Below are positions 57,392 to 64,000 of a stretch of DNA of 64,000 bases, in pieces. The stretch's first letter is position 1, and every line of letters starts with the position of its first letter. The notes under the pieces were generated by a model. That model was not told the DNA's origin and searched no databases. It worked only from the letters and a program-made list of their open reading frames with translations. Made by a program: the position numbers and the translations under genes. Where the stretch lies: assembly GCA_026122225.1 (NCBI GenBank), contig JANEZZ010002240.1, positions 992,001 through 1,056,000 of the forward strand, in the 5' to 3' direction. The stretch is from Heloderma charlesbogerti. Its lineage: Eukaryota > Chordata > Lepidosauria > Squamata > Helodermatidae.

Positions 57392-57399
57392 ATGGTCAG

Positions 57400-57826
57400 T
57401 AGGGATGTACAATAAATTTGTTTCAGTTCATTTTTGATCAGAATTTACCTAGTTCGCCCTTTCCGGATGGAACACAGGCTCAGATGCAATCTGCAGTTGA
57501 AGTCCATACATTGCTGAGATAGCAATGTGATTTTCTGACCCAAAAGATTGTTTGACAACATGTGTACATTTGAAAAATGCACATGAAACAAATGCGTACC
57601 TTTGAAAAATGTGCACAAACATGCTTTAATCAATGGGGAAAGAATGCGTACGTATCAACGATGCACACAATTGATGTGTACATTTGGAATAATATGAATG
57701 AAAATATGCATGGATGTTCATGTGGAAAGGAAAAAAACACAAAGCTCATAATCTGTTACAGACTCGAGTCGGAATGAGCTTTGAGATAGAATTTGGGCTG
57801 AAGTTTTCCTGATTCACACACCCCTA
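57400..57826 (+). mobile_element. H2 AT-rich hAT-like element
   Basis: TAGGGATGTACAATAAATTT starts at 57400 and CTGATTCACACACCCCTA finishes at 57826. The body matches 53016-53445. The flanks ATGGTCAG and GTTGAAAC do not match; the right flank instead matches the flanks of the H2 at 59040-59453. Confidence 0.8.
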
Positions 57827-58137
57827 GTTGAAACTAAGCCATTCCCCTCCACTGCCACTTAATCCTTCAGTACAATGTAGATTGGCCTTTGCCTCCTCCC
57901 CCTCTGTCCTTGAAGATTCAATGAGAAACATCAGCCATCAGCTTTGCCCTGGAAACAACTTAGATTTGGATGTGTACATTTGGAAAAATACACGTGAACA
58001 TATGCATGGATTTTCATGCAAAAAACAAAACAAAAACCCTTTTGCAATCTGGTATGGACTTGAGTTGGAACAAGCTTTGAGATGGAATTCGGAGAACTTT
58101 GGTGAGCTCAGATTTTGCCAATTTGCTGAGGCGAGGA
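57827..58137 (+). repeat. Duplicated ~130-bp segment plus partial H2
   Basis: 57827-57955 is closely related to 59454-59582 (CCCCTCCACTGCCACTTAA, CAGCCATCAGCTTTGCCC). From about 57970 a partial H2 follows (GTGTACATTTGGAAAAATAC to TTTTGCCAATTTGCTGAGG) that lacks both proper ends. Confidence 0.75.
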
Positions 58138-59031
58138 GAAGGAGCCTCAAGGTAGCATTGCCTGCTCATTTCCCTGACCTCTCCTTCTGGGCAGTTGGGT
58201 GGATTAGCTTGCTCTGTTAGGCAGACCAAAGAGCTCCAGGGGTGCATTGGAGCTGGTGCATTGGATTGCCTGCTTGCAAAAGCCACATTCCTCCTTCTCC
58301 AAGCATTGAGACATTACAAGCAACGCGTACACTACTTTGATCATGACTTTCTGCCATGGAAAGAGCCTGTATGAGGGAGAAGCAAGAAAAGGTGAAGGCT
58401 ACTTTTTACACACCTCTGTCATCTCACATACTGGTCCTTCTTCACGGAAACTCAGCATGATCCAATCAAATAATGCTTGACTTAATTGGATCATACTGAA
58501 TTTCCCTGAAGAAGGACCTATGTGTAGACCAAAACATGTTGGAATGAGTTGTTTGTGTTGAATGAAACATCCTTGTTGTCTTCCCCATTGATTTTTGCTT
58601 TTGCCATCCCCTGTGGGTTTTCCCATTTTGTTGGCTTCATCTCACATACACCAGGAGCTATTTGTCAAAAGGATAAGGCAAGAAAGCTAGCAGATAGGCC
58701 TGCATTTACAGACTCTTTATATTGTCCATTATAACTGACTATCGCTGTTATCTCTGTCTCAAACAATCAGTCCATCGCTCAGAAGCCTGGATGCAGGGAC
58801 ACCACCAAAAAAGATGCTAGCAGTGGCTTGATCATGTGTGAGTGACCGGATGCATTTCTGTAGATGTGGATTGTACATGGCTGTGAATGCCCATTAGCTG
58901 GGGTTAAGGAAAGCATGGGGAGGGGCAGATCATCTGGAAGACAGCCATGTGTTTGGATAAATAGCTACTTGCCCACACATATCTTCATCCTGTTTGCAGG
59001 ACAAATGCAGCCTCCACATCCACCTATGGTA
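58138..59031. other. Unassigned sequence
   Basis: No gene recognised. Near 58440-58540 a reverse-related pair (TCCTTCTTCACGGAAACTCA and TGAATTTCCCTGAAGAAGGA) forms an imperfect inverted repeat. Confidence 0.4.
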
Positions 59032-59039
59032 GTTGGAAC

Positions 59040-59453
59040 TAGGGATGTATTAGAAATTCTTTTCCATTAATTTTGGATCAGGATTTACTCATTTCGCACC
59101 TTCCAGGATGAACACATACTTGACTGCAATCCGCAGTCAAAATCTGTACATTTCTGAGCTTGCAACACGATTCACAGACGCCCCATCCCGCAAATGTTCC
59201 CAACAGCATGTGTACATTTGAAAAATGCACATGAAACAAATGCGTACTTTTGAAAAATGTGCACAGACACGCTTTAATCAATGGAAGAAGAATGTGTACA
59301 AAGATGTGCACAATTGATTTTGAAAAATATGTGTGCAAATATGCATGGATTTCTATGAGAAAAAAAAGAAGAGGCTTGCAATCTGATATGGACTTTGAGA
59401 TGGAATTTGGAGAACTTCAGTGAGCTCAAGTTTTACTGACTGGCACATCCCTA
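59040..59453 (+). mobile_element. H2 AT-rich hAT-like element
   Basis: TAGGGATGTATTAGAAATTC starts at 59040 and CTGACTGGCACATCCCTA finishes at 59453. The TSD is GTTGGAAC (59032-59039) and GTCGGAAA (59454-59461), 6 of 8. Confidence 0.82.
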
Positions 59454-60525
59454 GTCGGAAAGCCGTTCCCCTCCACTGCCACTTAAACCTTCACTACAGC
59501 ATAGATTGGCCTTTGCCTCCTCCTCTATCTCTCCTTGAAGATTCAGTAAGAAAGACCAGCCATCAGCTTTGCCCATGAAATGGTTTTCTTGAATGTGCCT
59601 AGAAAGGCACACCCTAGAAAGGGAACTCTGGTCCAGAGAGCAGCTCAGCGATGACCTTATCCCATGCCTTGTGCACAGGAGTGATTTGCCATAAACGTCC
59701 CTCTCATCGTCCTCCCCATTACACAGGCTGCTACTCGTATTAGTGGATGTTGTCATGCTCCTGTCGCAGACGAATACAATTTCACATTTCACTGAACAGG
59801 GAGCAGGATTGGCGGCAGGTCAGACTCAGTGGGATGTGGACAAAACCATCCTGACAACAAGGAATGGAGACTAGCAGTCAGCGGCCACCTGTGCGGGACA
59901 TGACCCTATTTTACAGGGGTCCTTTAATAGCATTAATTAAACTGGGGAATATGTTTCAGCAATGTCAGAATTAGCTGAAACCCCGCAGTTCGAAAAGGGC
60001 AACTTATTTAAAGCAATGGCTCTATCTTTAACCTTTTCCCAGTAAGCCCAAAGCTGCCACTTATCTAAATATTTGTGAGAGTTGTGCTCAGCTCAACTGT
60101 GGCAAAAGAAAAAAAAAGGTGGGGGAGAACTTCACGGTTTTAGGATTTGAGTTTCAAGCTGGCTGAAAGGTCAGGAGGGTCATTTCTTTTTAGTCATAAT
60201 GTAAATGGGGAGAAGAAGTTTCGGCAGAGCAGGAGGGAGGAGAGGAGGCAAGGAAAAAAACAAAGGAGTAATTGAGGTCAGATTGACGTTGGAGACATTT
60301 CAAGGTGAGACATGGAGAGCAGTGAGTCAGAGAGAGAGAGGGAGGGAGAGAAGGTGGACAAATGGTAAGCAAAGTCGTATACCACCCTTTCCTACCCTTG
60401 CAGTGGCACAAGAAATTCAATTATGTATTGTCCTGAGAAACCCCCGCAGCACAACCTTGCATGTTAATGAAGAGAATCTATTGCAAAATTTTCAACATTA
60501 TCCTTGGCAAAACCTGTTGCTTTGG
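59454..60525. other. Unassigned sequence; first ~130 bp duplicated at 57827
   Basis: After the duplicated part, no gene or repeat is recognised. A short G/A-rich stretch lies at 60210-60260. The frames on both strands here show no domain. Confidence 0.4.
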
Positions 60526-60533
60526 GAATTTTC

Positions 60534-61477
60534 TAGGGATGGCGGAGAATTTCTCCCCGAAACTTCGGGGGGCCAAGCGCCAACACGTTCGGCCCCCCGA
60601 ACAAGTTTTGGTGAGAAATCCTCCGCACCCCCCCGCCCCCCGCCCCCCCGCCCCCCCCCGGGACGGGACTTACCTTCCCTGAATGTCCCTCCCGGCGGCG
60701 GGTCCGGCTGGCGGTTCGTCTGGTGTTCGAGCGGGGTGGGAGCAGCAGCCGGTCTTTCGACCGGCTGCCGCCCCCGCCATTGAAATGAAAGAAAAAAAAA
60801 CAACACGTCCCCTGATAGGCTACGTGACGATTCACGTAGCCTATCACGGCTAGATTTGCCAAGTCAGCTGTGATAGGCTACGTGAATCGTCACGTAGCCT
60901 ATCCCGGGTGACTTTAAAAAAAAAAAAAAAAAGTGTGTACGGATAATGGTGGCCCCCATAGGGAGCCGCCATTCCCCTTCCTTATTTGGTGGCTGTAGTC
61001 TACGTAAATGTTTACGTAGACTACGGCGAAAATAAGGGCAACGCTATTTGCGTTGCCCTTATTTTCGCCGTAGTCTACGTAAACATTTACGTAGACGACA
61101 GCCACTAAATAAGGAACGCAAATGGCGGCTCCCTATGGGGGCCGCCATTCGCGTACGCGCTTTTTTTTTTTTTTTAAAGTCACCCGTGATAGGCTACGTG
61201 ACGATTCACGTAGCCTATCACGGCTGACTTTGCAGATCTAGCCGTGATAGGCTACGTGAATCGTCACGTAGCCTATCAGGGGGTGTTTTTTGTTTTTTTG
61301 TTTTACTTTCGCGTTCGCGGCCGGGCGAGGCGACGCGCCTCCTCCCCGGCCTGAATTTTGGCCGGGCGAGGCGGGAAGCCTCCCCCCCCGGCCTGAACTT
61401 CACGGGGGGAGCAGCGAAGCGCTCCCCCCCACCGCGAACGGCCTTCGACGACAGGTAAGCGACTTTCGTCCACCCTA
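60534..61477 (-). mobile_element. H1a element, best-preserved copy
   Basis: The beta end TAGGGATGGCGGAGAATTTC starts at 60534 and the alpha end GGTAAGCGACTTTCGTCCAC with CCTA finishes at 61477. A perfect TSD GAATTTTC lies at 60526-60533 and 61478-61485. The order is: beta terminal hairpin; C-rich tract; CTTACCT; GCAGCCGGTCTTTCGACCGG hairpin (60745-60768); a near-perfect ~470-bp palindrome at 60811-61280 centred near 61045; two GC-rich alpha repeats; AGGTAAGC. No transposase is encoded, so mobilisation would need an enzyme supplied by another hAT element. Confidence 0.97.
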
Positions 61478-61521
61478 GAATTTTCCTAGCACAAGGGTGA
61501 GAAAAAAACAAAATGCACACA

Positions 61522-61965
61522 TAGCAATGTGTGAATCAGCAAAACATGAGCTTCTCAAAGTTTTCTGCATTCCATCTCAAAGCTCATTCTGACCCGAGTC
61601 CATATCAGATTCAGAGCCTTTCTCTTTTTCTCACATGAAAATCTGTGTGTATTTCCATGCGTATTTTTCCAATGTATGCGTCAGTTGTGTCCATCTTTGA
61701 AATGTACACATCCTTCTCCCATTAAGTAAAGTACATTTGTGGGCATTTTTCAAAAGTGCACAGTTTTTCATGGGCATTTTCAAAATATATGCATGCTGTC
61801 CAGTGTTTTTTGTTCTTTTTGTTTGTTTGTTTTGGGTCCACAAATCACACTGCAAGCTCAGAAATGTATGGACTTTGATGGCACAGTCTGTGTTTGGTTT
61901 GGAAGGTAGGAACGGGGAAAATTGTGATCAAAACCAAACTGAAATGTATTTCTCATATATCCCTA
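61522..61965 (-). mobile_element. H2 AT-rich hAT-like element, reverse orientation
   Basis: TAGCAATGTGTGAATCAGCA starts at 61522 and AATGTATTTCTCATATATCC with CTA finishes at 61965, the mirror image of other H2 copies. Both flanks contain ATGCACACA, offset by two bases, so the TSD is likely but imperfect. Confidence 0.8.
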
Positions 61966-61989
61966 TATGCACACATATGTGCATGATCA

Positions 61990-62565
61990 ATTGACAGGTC
62001 AGATATCGTCAGGCAACAGCCAAGTATTTAAAACATTTCAGGGTGCAATTCTATGGCTGCTAGTCAGTGGCTAGACTGCCATAGGATTGGTCAGTTCCTA
62101 GAGAACCACCTTCCTGCCCCCTCCCCCCACCTCATAGGCAGTGCAGATTGTCCCTGAGCTCTGTGCTTAGAAGAGCAGCACAAAGGGGGGCAAAAGGGGG
62201 CGGTCCTGGGGCAGGGAGGGGCAGGGAGTGCATAAGTGCTGGTACAATGCTTCCTACGCATCATCCAGCCTCCTCACCCTGTGCTCCGAGTCCTGTGGCT
62301 AGAGAGCTGAAATTGGCCATCTAGCTGCAAATGCAGGGTGTCTGGAGCATGGAGGAGAGGATCCCCCCGTGCGCTTGTCCCATCATGCAATGGATAGGCA
62401 GTTGCCTCTGAGTTTGGAGGCAGCCATCTCTCCACATAGAATTGCTCCCTTAAGGTATTTAAAGGCCCTGGTTGTGCAATTGCATGCATGTTTATTCAGA
62501 CAGAGCAAGGTAAGTGTGTATTTATTTATTTATTTATTTGGTCTGTTAGCTGCCCATCTGGCCAG
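61990..62565. other. Unassigned sequence with (ATTT)n at about 62518-62540
   Basis: The 62040-62480 part contains TGGCCATCTAGCTGCAAATGC and resembles 11190-11330 (same words around GGATGGAATCTTCCATCTAGC and CTCCGACTTTGGAGGC), possibly an unnamed dispersed repeat. No gene. Confidence 0.4.
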
Positions 62566-62573
62566 CTGCCTGG

Positions 62574-63408
62574 TAGGGGTGCACAAAACCCACTTACCTG
62601 TTCTCGCAGCTTTCCGCGGTGGGGGGGAGGTGCTTCGCTGCTCTCCCCCTGAAGTTCAGGCCAGGGGGGGGGAGGCTTCCCACCTCGCCCGGCCGAAATT
62701 CAGGCCGGGGGGGAGGCTTCCCGCCTCGCCCGGCCGAAATTCAGGCCGGGGAGGAGGCGCCTCGACTCGCCCGGCCGCGAAATTAAAAGTTAAAAAAAAA
62801 ACGCCCCCGTGATAGGCTACGTGACGATTAACGTAGCCTATCACGACTAGATCTGCAAAGTCAGCCATGATAGGCTACGTAAATCATCACGTAGCCTATC
62901 ACGGGTGACTTAAAAAAAAAAAAAAGCGTACGCAAATGGCGGCCCCCATAGGGAGCCGCCATTCGCGTTCCTTATTTGGTCGCTGTAGTCTACATAAATC
63001 TTTACATAGACTACAGCGACCAAATAAGGAACGGGAATGGCGGCTCCGTATGGGGGCCACCATTATCCGTACGTGCTTTCTTTTTTTTTTAAGTCACCTG
63101 TGATAGGCTACGTGATGATTTACGTAGCCTATCATGGCTGACTTTGCAAATCTAGCCGTGATAGGCTACATTAATCATTACGTAGCCTATCACGGGGACA
63201 TTTTTTTTTTTTTTTTTAGTTTTATTGGAATGGCGGTGGCGGCAGCCGGTCGAAAGATCAGCTGCCGCCCCCGGCCCTGACGAAGACCTGACGAACCACC
63301 GCCGGGACCCGCCGCCTCCCCCCCACTTCATGGGGGGAGCAACGAAGTGCCTCCCCCCACACCGCGGGAAATCTTCGAGGACAGGTAAGTGACTTTCGTC
63401 CACCCCTA
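62574..63408. mobile_element. H1a recombinant with two alpha ends
   Basis: The left alpha end TAGGGGTGCACAAAACCCAC starts at 62574. The right end is also alpha: GGTAAGTGACTTTCGTCCAC with CCCTA finishing at 63408. The beta-side arm (GCCGGTCGAAAGATCAGCTG near 63246, then GGGACCCGCCG) is fused directly at about 63313 to an alpha arm. The flanks CTGCCTGG and AGAGTTGC do not match. Left sequence is low-copy DNA and right sequence is L2, as expected if two copies recombined. Confidence 0.88.
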
Positions 63409-63740
63409 AGAGTTGCGTGTCAGCCGCACCCCAAGCCTCCTGATGATAGCCCCCAGCAGCTTCACATAGATGTTAAATAACATCGGGGAGAGAATATAAC
63501 CCTGTGGCACCCCACAAGTGAGCAGCCAAGGGTCTGAAGTCTCTTCCCCTGGAACTACCTTCTGGTACCTGCCAGAGAGGAAGGAACGGAACCACTGTCA
63601 TATGGTGTCCCCTATGCCCAACCCCTCCAGGCAGTCCAGGAGGATTCCATGGTCGACAGTATCAAAAGCCTCTGAGAGATCAAGGAGAACAAGGAAGAAG
63701 CATTTGCCCTGATCCAGAGCTCTCCCCATATGAGGTGGAA
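63409..63740 (-). pseudogene. L2-type LINE reverse-transcriptase fragment
   Basis: The reverse strand encodes LLDLSEAFDTVDHGILLDCL (RT block with the first catalytic Asp) near 63700-63620, then FRSFLSGRYQKV and GVPQGYILSPMLFNIY (the conserved RT block before the YADD region) near 63530-63470. A stop at about 63600 and the H1 junction at 63408 truncate it before the YADD motif. The match to L2 over other CR1-clade LINEs is inferred from the block spelling. Confidence 0.85.
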
Positions 63741-63917
63741 GTGGGGCACATCTGGGGGGGGAGGGCAGCTGGAGAGAAAATAAGTATGCTGGGAGGAAAA
63801 TTAGCTCAAGGCTGTTTTTTTCTGTCATTTCAGGGAAGGGACAGGAGGATGGGAGGGCCTTATATCTGGTGGATCCCAAACTTCCCCTAACACACCCCTG
63901 CCCACTCCACCGTTGGA

Positions 63918-64000
63918 TCTGGAGGTATGAGAAATTTGTTTCAGTTCATTTTTGAATAGAATTTACCCAGTTCACAGCTCCTGAAACCAAACCCAGACTA
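63918..64000 (+). mobile_element. H2 element, left end, running off the window
   Basis: GGAGGTATGAGAAATTTGTT followed by TCAGTTCATTTTTGAATAGA and TTTACCCAGTTCACAGC matches the H2 left end. The outermost TAGGG is mutated to TCTGG. Confidence 0.75.

Noticed and set aside
1..64000. H1 as a Helitron because of its hairpins and absent long terminal repeats
   Set aside because: Helitrons make no target duplication and end in CTRR after a hairpin. H1 copies have clear 8-bp duplications.

Overview
The window reads as repeat-rich intergenic or intronic DNA of a squamate reptile (lizard or snake). The evidence is a combination of old LINE families typical of squamates: L2-type LINEs whose 3' tails read like GCTTCGGCTATTGGGCGGTA, CR1 3' ends with a (TATTC)n or TTCTATGATTCTAT tail, and two RTE/BovB LINE copies. 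There is also a tRNA/MIR-like SINE and many hAT-type DNA transposons. I see no host protein-coding gene, no rRNA or tRNA gene and no CRISPR. No copy carries an intact reverse transcriptase or transposase reading frame.

The dominant component is one hAT-like non-autonomous family, called H1 here. About 33 complete, nested or partial H1 segments cover roughly 24 kb, nearly 40% of the window. Each intact copy is 0.5-1.1 kb, begins TAGGGATG or TAGGGGTG, ends CATCCCTA or CACCCCTA, and is bounded by an 8-bp target-site duplication (TSD) that I checked copy by copy. The two termini differ. The alpha end reads inward TAGGGATGTACGAAAGTCAC then TTACCT. The beta end reads inward TAGGGATGGCGGAGAATTTC in subfamily H1a, has a GATCTCGGTGAGGCCGAATG block in H1b, and a GACTCCAGTGAGGCCAGATT block in the ~500-bp H1c. 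Alpha-first copies are listed as +, beta-first as -. Between the ends lies a nested palindrome: hairpins such as GTGATAGGCTACGTAAAT with its complement sit inside longer inverted repeats. Inverted pairs of AAATGGCGGC sites and outward-facing AGGTAAGT motifs are also present.

Layout: 0-8 kb holds L2 fragments, a CR1 tail and H1 copies. 8-11 kb has a palindromic relic and a three-level H1 nest. 13-19 kb is a broken Gag plus SGNH-hydrolase retroelement cut by H1 insertions. 19-20 kb is an L2 tail and 21-25 kb a BovB LINE in + orientation. 25-30 kb is an H1 cluster in LINE-like sequence. 31-35 kb has older hAT relics and a CR1 tail. 36-40 kb is a BovB in - orientation broken by H1, and 40-42 kb a CR1 RT region. 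44-46 kb has an L2 tail with H1 and an unrelated hAT (H5). 47-52 kb is a dense H1 nest. 53-62 kb has AT-rich hAT relatives (H2) with more H1. The window ends in an L2 reverse-transcriptase fragment.

The elements form an insertion stratigraphy. L2, BovB and the Gag/SGNH element are oldest because H1 sits inside them. H2 is also interrupted by H1, and H1 has inserted into H1. Several H1 junctions lack a matching TSD or carry the wrong pair of ends, which suggests that recombination between copies has reshaped the locus.
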